Notes: generated by a model not told the origin, from the sequence alone. Positions 6,894 through 13,557 are shown, numbered from the stretch's first letter. The stretch is DNA of 13,673 nt from JAMBLL01 sp036985935 (GCA_036985935.1 BTQP01000034.1:1-13673); one strand, 5' to 3'. Translations and numbers: made by a program.

Positions 6894-8091
6894 GAGGCAC
6901 CTCCCTCCACGGTAGGTTCTTGTCAACCCTGGGTTCGCCAGCCAGTCCGAGCACCCGCTCGCCGAGAATGTTTCTCATGATCTCCGAGGTGCCACCCTCG
7001 ATGCTGTTCGCACGCGCCCGAAGGAATGACCGTTGTGGACTCATTATCCGCTCAACCTCACGAGTTTCGTACGTTGTCGCCTCCAACGCGTATCCCTCAG
7101 GAATCGTTGCTCCCTCGAGACCGAGCATCGAAACGGTGAAGGCTGTGACTTCCTTGTTCGTGTCCGCCCACGCGAGTTTTCCCGTGGACGCTTCTGGCCC
7201 TGGCACGCCGGCCTTCATGTTCTCAGAAGCGCGCAGGGTCGTGAGCCGCATCGCCTCGACCTCGCCCCAGAGGCGAGCGAGTTCACGACGGGTCGCCTGC
7301 TCGCCATTCCCTGAAGACGCCCACGTCTCCATCGCCGAGCCGATCGCACCGTGGTTCCTCGGCACAGGGTTGCCACCGATCGCCACACGTTCGTTCATCA
7401 ACGTTGTCATCGCAACTCTCCACCCGGCACCGACGTCATCGATTCTCTGGTCGTCGGGAATCCGCGTATCATCGAAGAACACCTCGTTGAACTCTGCTTC
7501 CCCGGTTATCTGATACAGCGGGCGGACATCTACGCCTTCAGATTTCATGTCGACGACGAAGTACGTCAACCCTTTGTGTTTGGGTTGATCCGGATCCGTT
7601 CGAGTTACCAGGAGACCCCACTTGGCGAGATGGGCGAGAGTCGTCCAGACCTTTTGACCGTTCACAACCCACTCGTCACCATCTCTTTCGGCGCGGGCCG
7701 AAAGCCCGGCGACGTCGGAACCCGCTCCGGGCTCCGAGAAGAGCTGACACCAGATGTCATCCATCGTGAACATGGGCCGCAACCAGCGTTTGCGCTGCTC
7801 AGTTGTCCCGTGTGCGGCGAGTACTCCAGCCCCCATACCGATCCCGATGAGGTTCGCTGCACGGTTCCAACGAGGCGCCCCGGCCTCCGCCAATCGGCGC
7901 GACACGGTTTCGCGATATTTCGGAGAGACGCCAAGACCTCCATCGTCGGGGCCGTAGTCGACCCAGGCGAGGCCCGCGTCGAATTCTGCGCCCCAGAAGA
8001 TCTTCGCCTCGGTCGTGGCGGGTGGATAGCTCTCGAGCAGCGCGTCGATCGCTTCGTTGACGATCGAAGCCTCGCGGGATGTGTCTGTCAC
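6886..8091 (-). CDS. Acyl-CoA dehydrogenase, catalytic subunit
   Basis: The product has 401 residues and is a FAD-dependent acyl-CoA dehydrogenase introducing the alpha-beta double bond of an acyl-CoA. It keeps both classic signatures: LFSEPGAGSD (about 117-126) and the C-terminal NSIEGGTSEIMRNILGERVL, where E365 is the expected catalytic base. The C-terminus GEPRVDKNLPW is typical of actinobacterial FadE proteins. The GTG at 8091 is preferred, with AAGGA 6 bases upstream; the longer form from 8151 adds an Arg/His-rich stretch overlapping the upstream stop codon region and is unlikely. It follows the MaoC gene by 34 bases and overlaps the second dehydrogenase gene by 8. The pairing with a glutamate-less partner suggests an alpha2beta2 enzyme for bulky acyl-CoAs, as for mycobacterial sterol side chains. 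The true substrate is unknown. Confidence 0.93.
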   Translation of the reverse strand: MTDTSREASIVNEAIDALLESYPPATTEAKIFWGAEFDAGLAWVDYGPDDGGLGVSPKYRETVSRRLAEAGAPRWNRAANLIGIGMGAGVLAAHGTTEQRKRWLRPMFTMDDIWCQLFSEPGAGSDVAGLSARAERDGDEWVVNGQKVWTTLAHLAKWGLLVTRTDPDQPKHKGLTYFVVDMKSEGVDVRPLYQITGEAEFNEVFFDDTRIPDDQRIDDVGAGWRVAMTTLMNERVAIGGNPVPRNHGAIGSAMETWASSGNGEQATRRELARLWGEVEAMRLTTLRASENMKAGVPGPEASTGKLAWADTNKEVTAFTVSMLGLEGATIPEGYALEATTYETREVERIMSPQRSFLRARANSIEGGTSEIMRNILGERVLGLAGEPRVDKNLPWREVPRG

Positions 8092-8125
8092 GTAGTGTCC
8101 TTCGTTGGTGGGCCTTGGTCGGTGG

Positions 8126-8593
8126 TCACGAGTCCGATGGAACCGCTGCAAGCGTCAACACGTCTGCAACGAGAGCTGGCGTGTCCTCACCCTCGATCTC
8201 GATGACGACGTTCTGCGTGAGCAGGTACTGCCCCTGCGACTTTTCACGCACGCCGGTAAGTGTTGCGACACTGCGGATCCTTGATCCCACCCTCACAGGT
8301 GCCAGGAACCGGACCTTGTCGCTGCCGTAGTTGACAAGAAGGGTCGCCCCAGCAGGTTTTATCCCGACATCACCCATGAGATAGCTCAGCAGGGACAGCG
8401 TCAAGAACCCATGAGCGATCGTGGTGCCAAAAGGACCCTTCGCTGCGGCTTCGCGGTCCGTGTGGATCCACTGATCGTCCATTGTGATGCGAGCGAACGC
8501 GTCGATGCGATCCTGGTCGATTTCGAACCATTCCCCGCGACCGATCTCTTTTCCGATGTACGTATCAAGCTGATCCACGGGGACGGTCGTCAT
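8126..8593 (-). CDS. MaoC-type (R)-specific enoyl-CoA hydratase, HtdZ-like
   Basis: This 155-residue hot-dog-fold protein hydrates trans-2-enoyl-CoA to (3R)-hydroxyacyl-CoA. The hydratase-2 motif is clear: ARITMDDQWIHTDREAA with D39 and H44 as the catalytic pair, followed by GPFGTTIAHGFLTLSLLSY. The remainder (LVNYGSDKVRFLAPVRVGSRIR) closely resembles M. tuberculosis Rv0130 (HtdZ) in pattern and length. The ATG at 8593 has AAAGG seven bases upstream; an open frame reaching back to 8881 crosses the intergenic region and a divergent gene and does not look like protein. This is the first gene of the five-gene minus-strand operon, so its upstream region carries the operon promoter. Its (R) product fits the MFE-2-like dehydrogenase at 11661-12572 better than a classical (S)-type enzyme. 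Confidence 0.92.
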   Translation of the reverse strand: MTTVPVDQLDTYIGKEIGRGEWFEIDQDRIDAFARITMDDQWIHTDREAAAKGPFGTTIAHGFLTLSLLSYLMGDVGIKPAGATLLVNYGSDKVRFLAPVRVGSRIRSVATLTGVREKSQGQYLLTQNVVIEIEGEDTPALVADVLTLAAVPSDS

Positions 8594-8713
8594 ATCGGCC
8601 TTTCGAGAATGTGAACGACAGTTTACTAACAGAGGTTGATGCAATGTCGGACGGGAGTTCTGCGACACTGGTCCAACCGTGTCACAATCGTTGCCCAACT
8701 GAAAGAGGTTCCC
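8594..8713. promoter_or_regulatory. Divergent control region between the MaoC operon and the SDR gene
   Basis: These 120 bases separate two divergent catabolic genes. They contain the 26-bp imperfect palindrome at 8661-8686, a CACAAT hexamer at 8683-8688 that could be the -10 of the plus-strand gene, and a GTGAACGAC...ACTAAC block at 8611-8630 that recurs in altered spacing before the gene at 12572. No convincing -35 hexamer is visible for either direction. Confidence 0.6.
8661..8686. promoter_or_regulatory. Candidate TetR operator, 26-bp imperfect palindrome
   Basis: GACAC (8664-8668) and GTGTC (8679-8683) are exact inverted arms separated by 10 bases. Outside them TG (8661-8662) pairs with CA (8685-8686), and two further inner pairs match, for 9 of 13 pairs in all. 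It overlaps the CACAAT hexamer that may be the -10 of the plus-strand gene, a usual place for a repressor. Binding by the TetR protein at 5167-5769 is inference from the shared operon. Confidence 0.45.
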
Positions 8714-9496
8714 GTGGAGATACAAGAAAAGGTTGTCGTGGTAACCGGGGGTGCGAGTGGGATCGGTGCGGCTCTCGCTGCGCGGTTCGCGGCCGAGGGT
8801 GCGGGTGCGGTGATAGTGGCAGACATCGACGACGATGGGGCGTCCCGAGTTGCTGCCGGGTTCGACGGCGAAGCGATTCACCTCGATGTGGCGAACGATG
8901 AGGAAACCGCAAGTGTCATCTCACATGTCGAAGAGTCGTACGGACGAATCGACATTCTGTGCCTCAATGCCGGCATCGCTACAGGCGGTTCCGTGGACGT
9001 CCCAAACGACACATGGCAACGCACGTGGGAGATCAACGTGATGGCCCATGTCTATGCCACCCGGTACGCACTGCCTGGAATGATCGAACGGGGCGAGGGG
9101 TACATCGTCACAACGGCCTCAGCAGCTGGCCTGCTCACGAACATTGGAGCAGCACCGTACTCCGTCACCAAACATGCCGCCGTCGCGCTCGCCGAGTGGC
9201 TGGCGGTCACCTACGGGGACAAGGGCATCGGCGTGTCGTGTCTGTGTCCGCAGTTCGTCGACACACCACTGCTCGATGCGTTCGCCGACTACGACGATGA
9301 CATGCGCGCGTGGGTCAGGGGCATCGCGATCGGCACTGAGCAGGTCGCAGAGGAAGTGATGGCAGCGATCCGCTCCGAGACGTTCCTCGTGCTCCCCCAT
9401 CCTGAGGTCCTCGGGTACTTTCAGAACAAGGCGACGGACTACGACCGATGGATCTCCGGGATGCAGAAGCTCCAGGCAACCATCTTCACCACATGA
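8714..9496 (+). CDS. Short-chain dehydrogenase/reductase (classical SDR)
   Basis: The product has 260 residues and one Rossmann domain. The nucleotide-binding TGGASGIG is at 11-18, the NAG motif at 85-87, and the catalytic residues are S136, Y149 and K153 in the usual spacing. Asp37 at the end of the second strand favours NAD(H) over NADP(H). The C-terminal tail (VLPHPEVLGYFQNKATDYDRW) is shared by many actinobacterial SDRs found near acyl-CoA dehydrogenases. The GTG at 8714 is chosen because AAGAGG ends 5 bases before it and the protein then starts at the normal first strand; a start at 8636 would add a 26-residue extension without family support. It stands alone on the plus strand, divergent from the MaoC operon and convergent with the reductase gene, 9 bases apart. 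Likely an alcohol or hydroxyacyl-CoA dehydrogenase; the substrate is not determinable. Confidence 0.9.
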   Translation: MEIQEKVVVVTGGASGIGAALAARFAAEGAGAVIVADIDDDGASRVAAGFDGEAIHLDVANDEETASVISHVEESYGRIDILCLNAGIATGGSVDVPNDTWQRTWEINVMAHVYATRYALPGMIERGEGYIVTTASAAGLLTNIGAAPYSVTKHAAVALAEWLAVTYGDKGIGVSCLCPQFVDTPLLDAFADYDDDMRAWVRGIAIGTEQVAEEVMAAIRSETFLVLPHPEVLGYFQNKATDYDRWISGMQKLQATIFTT

Positions 9497-9505
9497 TCCG
9501 ACCGA

Positions 9506-10483
9506 TCACGAGACCTTCAACACAACCTTGCCTCGCGCGGTGCGCGATGCCATCAGATCGAACGCTTGCCGATACTCGTCGAGCGAGAACACGTCGGTGA
9601 CCCTCGGATTGAGGGACCCCGACGCCAGGAGTTCGAACAGCTCAGCACCATTCGCGATGTTCTCCGCGGGATCGTGTTTCGTGAAGGACCCCCAGTACAC
9701 ACCGACGATCGACGCTCCCTTGAGCAGCGGCAAGTTCCATGGAATCTTCGGTATGTCACCCGCTGTGAACCCCACGACAAGGTGTCGCCCCTTCCAGGCG
9801 ATGGCCCGGAAAGCTTGCTCCGACAGATCGCCTCCGACGGGGTCGTAGATCACGTCCGCTCCCCGGCCGGATGTGAGTTCCTTCGTGCGATCCTTGAGGT
9901 TCTCCCTGGCATAGTTGATCGTCTCGTCCGCGCCGAGTTCTCGACAGAAGGCGAGCTTTTCATCTGTGGACGCTGCGGCGATCACTACCGCACCCATCGC
10001 CTTTCCGATCTCCACGGCTGCCGATCCGACGCCGCCCGCCGCCCCGAGGACGAGCAGGGTCTCACCGGTGTTCAGCGCTGCGCGTTGTTTGAGTGCGTGG
10101 TACGACGTGCCATATGCCAGCGTCAACGCAGCTGCTGTCTCGAACGGCATAGCGTCTGGCATCGGGACAACAGCAGACGCGTCGACAACCCAATGCTCTG
10201 CGAACGCGCCCTCGACACCAACCGCCATCACGCGTTGGCCAGGGACAACGGAGGTCACACCCTCGCCGACTTCGCTGACCACGCCGGCAGCTTCAGCACC
10301 CGGCACGAACGGGGGCGCGGGCCGGTGTTGATAGAGACCCTGGATCACGAGAAGATCGGGGAAATTGAGGCTCGCAGCCTTGACGTCGATCACAACCTGC
10401 CCCGGCCCCGCTGCAACGTCCTGCACCTCTTGAATGCTGAGTTTGTCCTGCGTTCCGTATTCCGTGCACAGCACCGCGCGCAT
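9506..10483 (-). CDS. Zinc-independent quinone oxidoreductase/enoyl reductase of the MDR superfamily, FadB4-like
   Basis: This 325-residue medium-chain reductase has a GroES-like N-terminal domain (about 1-120) and a Rossmann domain with GAAGGVG at 147-153, expected to bind NADPH. The catalytic zinc ligands of alcohol dehydrogenases are absent (GAEAAGVV at 62-69 where zinc enzymes have GHE), placing it among quinone oxidoreductases and enoyl reductases. The pattern NFPDLLVIQGLYQHRPAPPFVPGAE and DPVGGD resembles M. tuberculosis FadB4 (Rv3141), also encoded beside acyl-CoA dehydrogenases. Its ATG at 10483 overlaps the thiolase stop by one base (TGATG), with GAGG seven bases upstream. It is the last gene of the second operon. 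In this setting it may reduce a double bond of an enoyl-CoA or side-chain intermediate; the name quinone oxidoreductase should not be taken literally. Confidence 0.9.
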   Translation of the reverse strand: MRAVLCTEYGTQDKLSIQEVQDVAAGPGQVVIDVKAASLNFPDLLVIQGLYQHRPAPPFVPGAEAAGVVSEVGEGVTSVVPGQRVMAVGVEGAFAEHWVVDASAVVPMPDAMPFETAAALTLAYGTSYHALKQRAALNTGETLLVLGAAGGVGSAAVEIGKAMGAVVIAAASTDEKLAFCRELGADETINYARENLKDRTKELTSGRGADVIYDPVGGDLSEQAFRAIAWKGRHLVVGFTAGDIPKIPWNLPLLKGASIVGVYWGSFTKHDPAENIANGAELFELLASGSLNPRVTDVFSLDEYRQAFDLMASRTARGKVVLKVS

Positions 10484-11664
10484 CACGCGACCTCGAAGAG
10501 CCCGGCCGCCCCCATGCCACCACCGACACACATGGTCGCGACAACGTACTTTGCTCCTCGCTTCTTTCCCTCGATGAGCGCATGCATGACCATGCGGGCC
10601 CCTGTCATTCCGTACGGATGTCCGATCGAAATCGCACCGCCGTTGACGTTGAGAATCTCATCCGGTATGTGCAGCTCATCGCGGCAATACAGAACCTGGA
10701 CAGCGAACGCCTCGTTGAGTTCCCACAGATCGATGTCATCCATCGAGAGTCCAGCGTTTGCGAGTAGCTTCGGAACCGCGAATACGGGTCCGATGCCCAT
10801 GATGTCGGGGTCGACGCCAGCCACAGCTATGCCCCGGTAGTAACCGAGCGGCTCGAGACCTCGCTTCTCTGCCAGCGCAGCATCCATGATCACGGTTGCG
10901 GCAGCACCGTCGGACAGCTGGCTCGCGTTGCCAGCTGTGATGGAGCCGCCTGGGTTCACCGGGCCGAGGTTCGCGAGACCCTCGAGTGTGGTCGACGGTC
11001 GGTTCCCCTCGTCCTTGCCCAGCGTGACCTCTTCATATGACGTCTCGCCTGTCTCTCGATTGACGAACATCTTGTTCGCGGTGACCGGCACGATTTCCTC
11101 ATCGAGCGCACCAGCGTCCTGGGCAGCAGCTGTTCGCATCTGGGATTGGTACCCATAGGCGTCCTGGGCATCGCGCGAGATTCCAAATCTCTCCGCGACG
11201 ACCTCGGCGGTCCCGAGCATCGGCATGTACGCGGCAGGATGTTTCTCGATGAGGGCTGGGTCGATCATTCGCCAGGTGTTCGTGTGCTCATTCTGGGCAA
11301 GTGAAATCGATTCGATACCGCCCGCCACCACAGTGTCCATTCCGTCATACATGACCTGTTTCGCCGCCGTGGCGATCGCCATCATTCCGGACGAGCATTG
11401 TCTGTCGATCGTCATCCCGCTGACCGATGTTGGCAGATCAGCGGCAAGGGCAGCGAGTCGACCGAGGTTGGGAAACTGGGTGCCCTGGGGCATCGCACAA
11501 CCCATGATCACGTCGTCGACCTCGGCCGGGTCGATCCCGGCGCGTTCAACCGCGGCCCTGATAGGTACCGCGCCGAGGCTGGGCGCCTCGAGGTTGTTGA
11601 GCGAACCGCGATACGCCTTGCCGATCGGCGTGCGGGCTGCTGAGACGATTACTGCTTCTTTCAT
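10483..11664 (-). CDS. Thiolase (acetyl-CoA C-acyltransferase)
   Basis: The 393-residue thiolase removes acetyl-CoA or propionyl-CoA from a 3-oxoacyl-CoA in the last beta-oxidation step. The catalytic nucleophile is C90 in TIDRQCSSGMMAI; the C-terminal active-site residues are H349 in NGGAISIGHPYGMTGAR and C379 in ATMCVGGGMGAAG. The variant HPYGMTGAR differs from the common HPxGxSGxR or HPxGCTGAR and is seen in a subset of degradative thiolases. Its ATG at 11664 overlaps the upstream SDR stop in an ATGA arrangement, with a perfect AGGAGG (11674-11669) inside the SDR coding end, so translation is coupled to the dehydrogenase supplying its substrate. It also overlaps the next gene by one base. 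Assignment to FadA5 or FadA6 is not possible by eye, so no symbol is given. Confidence 0.95.
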   Translation of the reverse strand: MKEAVIVSAARTPIGKAYRGSLNNLEAPSLGAVPIRAAVERAGIDPAEVDDVIMGCAMPQGTQFPNLGRLAALAADLPTSVSGMTIDRQCSSGMMAIATAAKQVMYDGMDTVVAGGIESISLAQNEHTNTWRMIDPALIEKHPAAYMPMLGTAEVVAERFGISRDAQDAYGYQSQMRTAAAQDAGALDEEIVPVTANKMFVNRETGETSYEEVTLGKDEGNRPSTTLEGLANLGPVNPGGSITAGNASQLSDGAAATVIMDAALAEKRGLEPLGYYRGIAVAGVDPDIMGIGPVFAVPKLLANAGLSMDDIDLWELNEAFAVQVLYCRDELHIPDEILNVNGGAISIGHPYGMTGARMVMHALIEGKKRGAKYVVATMCVGGGMGAAGLFEVA

Positions 11665-12572
11665 GTGGCCTCCTGTCCGTGAGTGGCCTTCCCGAGGAAC
11701 TTCATGGTCTGCTCCGATCCTGACGTGAACTCTTGCTGATCGGCCGGGTCGAGGATGTCGGCGAGACGCGACGCGATCGCCTCGGGCGTGCGTTGGCCTT
11801 CCTCCAACCAGATCCCCTGGGTTTCATAGATTCGCACCGCCGCATACCCGCCGGCACCCGCAGCCAGAATCATCCCGTTCGGTGCGTCCTTCGACACGAG
11901 AAAGAGCACACCCGGAGTGACTTCCCGGGGCTTCAACAGATCCTTCGCCTCATCCGGCAGGAGGTCATCGGTCATGCGGGTGTGCGCTACTGGTGCAAGA
12001 GCATTGACCCGTATGTCATATTTCTGTCCCTCCGCCCGCAAGCTGTTCATGAGTCCAACGACACCGAGTTTCGCGGCTCCATAGTTGGCCTGACCAAAGT
12101 TTCCATAGAGACCCGTCGACGATGTGGTGACGACGACCCGTCCGTACACCTGGTCTCTCATGTGCCCCCACACCGCTGCTGTACAGATCGCAGTGCCCTT
12201 GAGGTGAACGTCAACAACCACATCGAACTCAGCTCGGCTCATGTTCGCAAAGGACTTGTCTCTCAAGATCCCTGCGTTGTTCACGAGAATGTCGACACGA
12301 CCCCACCGCTCGACCGCGCGATCGACCATCGAGTCGACGGCAGCCACGTCCGTGACGTCGGCGCCGTCGGCCATGGCCTCTCCACCGGCGGCTTCGATTT
12401 CAGCCACCACAGAGCTCGCAGCCGACAACGATGATCCTGTTCCGTCGCGAGCCCCTCCGAGGTCATTCACGACCACCCGTGCACCGCGGGCCGCGAGTGC
12501 CATGGCATGTGAACGACCGAGTCCGTGCCCCGCACCGGTGACGATCGCTACCTGTTCGTCGAACGTGATCAT
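11661..12572 (-). CDS. Hsd4A/MFE-2-like (3R)-hydroxyacyl-CoA or 17beta-hydroxysteroid dehydrogenase (SDR)
   Basis: The 303-residue SDR has TGAGHGLG at 12-19, VVVNDLGGARDGTG at 33-46, the NNAG motif at 98-101 and catalytic S151, Y164 and K168 (SSTGLYGNFGQANYGAAK). The NDLGGARDGTG segment and extended C-terminus mark the branch containing the dehydrogenase part of peroxisomal MFE-2 (17beta-HSD4) and mycobacterial Hsd4A (Rv3502c). Those enzymes oxidise (3R)-hydroxyacyl-CoA, and some oxidise 17beta-hydroxysteroids. With the MaoC (R)-hydratase in the neighbouring operon and the thiolase overlapping by ATGA, the acyl-CoA role is the more likely one. Asp37 favours NAD. The ATG at 12572 has GAGGG close upstream. 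It lies 73 bases after the preceding gene, with a hairpin between, so it may have its own promoter. Confidence 0.9.
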   Translation of the reverse strand: MITFDEQVAIVTGAGHGLGRSHAMALAARGARVVVNDLGGARDGTGSSLSAASSVVAEIEAAGGEAMADGADVTDVAAVDSMVDRAVERWGRVDILVNNAGILRDKSFANMSRAEFDVVVDVHLKGTAICTAAVWGHMRDQVYGRVVVTTSSTGLYGNFGQANYGAAKLGVVGLMNSLRAEGQKYDIRVNALAPVAHTRMTDDLLPDEAKDLLKPREVTPGVLFLVSKDAPNGMILAAGAGGYAAVRIYETQGIWLEEGQRTPEAIASRLADILDPADQQEFTSGSEQTMKFLGKATHGQEAT

Positions 12573-12645
12573 GATCCCTCGTTGTTAGTCGTCGTTCACC
12601 GAGTGTAGAGCCGTCGCGTTGGCCGGCTCGACCAACGCCGAACGA
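12573..12645. promoter_or_regulatory. Intergenic stretch upstream of the Hsd4A-like gene
   Basis: These 73 bases hold a hairpin (12616-12638) just after the upstream gene, a TACACT hexamer on the minus strand (12607-12602) that could be a -10, and GTGAACGACGACTAAC on the minus strand (12599-12584), which repeats in altered spacing elements found at 8611-8630. No good -35 is seen; at the right spacing it would fall inside the hairpin. Confidence 0.4.
12616..12638. terminator. Hairpin downstream of the FabG-like gene
   Basis: GCGTTGG (12616-12622) and CCAACGC (12632-12638) form a perfect 7-bp stem with a 9-base loop, 7 bases past the stop codon of the minus-strand gene ending at 12646. There is no T-run, so it may be an attenuator, a U-poor terminator or a processing element rather than a full stop. 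Transcription of the next gene could be partly independent. Confidence 0.45.
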
Positions 12646-13410
12646 CTACTTGTTGAGGAAACCGCCGTCGATCGTGATGGTGTCCCCGGTGTGCCACGCG
12701 GAAGCGTCCGACGCCAGATACACCGCGATTCCTTCAAAGTCCTCTGGCACTCCGAAACGACCAACAGGAACACGAGGCAACACCTTTTCCGCGAACTGAT
12801 CTGAATCGATGACCCCCGCCGTCATGCCCGTCGCGACATACCCGGGAGATATCGCGTTGGCTCGAATTCCATACTTCCCGTACTCGACGGCGATGCCTTG
12901 GATGAGGGCGCGTACGCCGGCCTTTGTCGCTGCGTAGTGCTCCCCCCTCGGGAACCCGATATCTGCGGAAACGGATGAGGTAACGACAAGGGAACCTGAA
13001 CCGCGGGGTTTCATGTGTTTGACCGCTTCGCGAAAGGTCCAGAAAGCTCCATCCATGTTGACTGCGAAGACGTATCGCCATTCCTCGGTCGTCATATCCT
13101 CGAACCGTGTGACACCCGAGCCAACGCCTGCGTTGGCGAACACGGAATCGACTTGCCCGAATGCCCTCACGGTCGCTTCGAAGGCCTCGACGACAGCGGA
13201 CTCGTCCGAGACGTCGACGGAAAGGGACACGGCTTCTCCGCCGAGCGCCCTGAGCGATTCCTCGGCAGCTGCGTTCCTCGACTCGTTTCTTCCCCAGATC
13301 ACAACGCGCGCACCGGCCTTGGCGAGTCCGCCGGCCATTGCGAGACCGATGCCGTTGTTGCCACCGGTGACAAGCCCGACCTTGCCTGTCAGATCGAATG
13401 GATTGTCCAT
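12646..13410 (-). CDS. Short-chain dehydrogenase/reductase, FabG-like
   Basis: This 254-residue classical SDR has TGGNNGIG at 15-22, ANAG at 92-95 and catalytic S146, Y159 and K163. Arg41 after the second strand (WGRNES) favours NADP(H), in contrast to the Asp at that point in the other two SDRs of the window. The C-terminus DTITIDGGFLNK is the usual tetramer tail of the 3-oxoacyl-reductase group. The ATG at 13410 is chosen because GGAGGG lies seven bases upstream and the protein begins normally; an open frame continuing to 13563 reads through a tandem repeat into Trp/Gln/Arg-rich sequence and is not credible. It is the first gene of the second minus-strand operon and divergent from the lipoprotein gene. 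It could act on oxoacyl-CoA, a ketone or an alcohol; the substrate cannot be read from the sequence. Confidence 0.9.
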   Translation of the reverse strand: MDNPFDLTGKVGLVTGGNNGIGLAMAGGLAKAGARVVIWGRNESRNAAAEESLRALGGEAVSLSVDVSDESAVVEAFEATVRAFGQVDSVFANAGVGSGVTRFEDMTTEEWRYVFAVNMDGAFWTFREAVKHMKPRGSGSLVVTSSVSADIGFPRGEHYAATKAGVRALIQGIAVEYGKYGIRANAISPGYVATGMTAGVIDSDQFAEKVLPRVPVGRFGVPEDFEGIAVYLASDASAWHTGDTITIDGGFLNK

Positions 13411-13557
13411 GTCGTGTCCCTCCGTTCGAGTCCGCAGTCGCCATTGCCAGAGTCGCCGTTGCCAGAGTTGCCATTGTATGGGTCTGGACTTCTCTCGTAG
13501 GCCGCCAACAGATGCGAGTAACCACGAGTGTGCGAGCAACGCCTCTACCGTAATGCC
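13411..13557. promoter_or_regulatory. Divergent region between the SDR operon and the lipoprotein gene
   Basis: These 147 bases separate two divergent genes. On the minus strand TACAAT (13478-13473) is a reasonable -10 for the SDR operon, without a good -35. If it is used, a 15-bp tandem repeat (13437-13476) would lie in the transcribed leader. On the plus-strand side no clear promoter or Shine-Dalgarno is seen before 13558. Confidence 0.4.
13437..13476. repeat. 15-bp tandem repeat, about 2.7 copies
   Basis: Unit 1 is GTCGCCATTGCCAGA (13437-13451), unit 2 GTCGCCGTTGCCAGA (13452-13466), and a partial third unit GTTGCCATTG occupies 13467-13476. Units 1 and 2 differ at one base, and the partial unit at one base from unit 1. 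The repeat sits upstream of the chosen SDR start, inside a non-coding divergent region. Confidence 0.85.

Noticed and set aside
7351..8205. A 284-codon plus-strand open frame
   Set aside because: It is antisense to the catalytic acyl-CoA dehydrogenase gene, shows no domain, and has no ribosome site of note.
8594..8881. N-terminal extension of the MaoC protein by 96 residues
   Set aside because: It would overlap the start of the divergent SDR gene and cover the control region; the added sequence is low-quality and the HtdZ-like proteins begin where the ATG at 8593 does.
9494..9508. TGATC...GATCA inverted repeat between the convergent SDR and reductase genes, as a terminator
   Set aside because: Only 5 bp per arm, formed by the two stop codons themselves, with no T-run; too weak to call.
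9566..10840. A 424-codon plus-strand open frame
   Set aside because: It is antisense to the reductase and thiolase genes, both with intact active-site motifs. Its composition is that of a shadow of GC-rich coding sequence.
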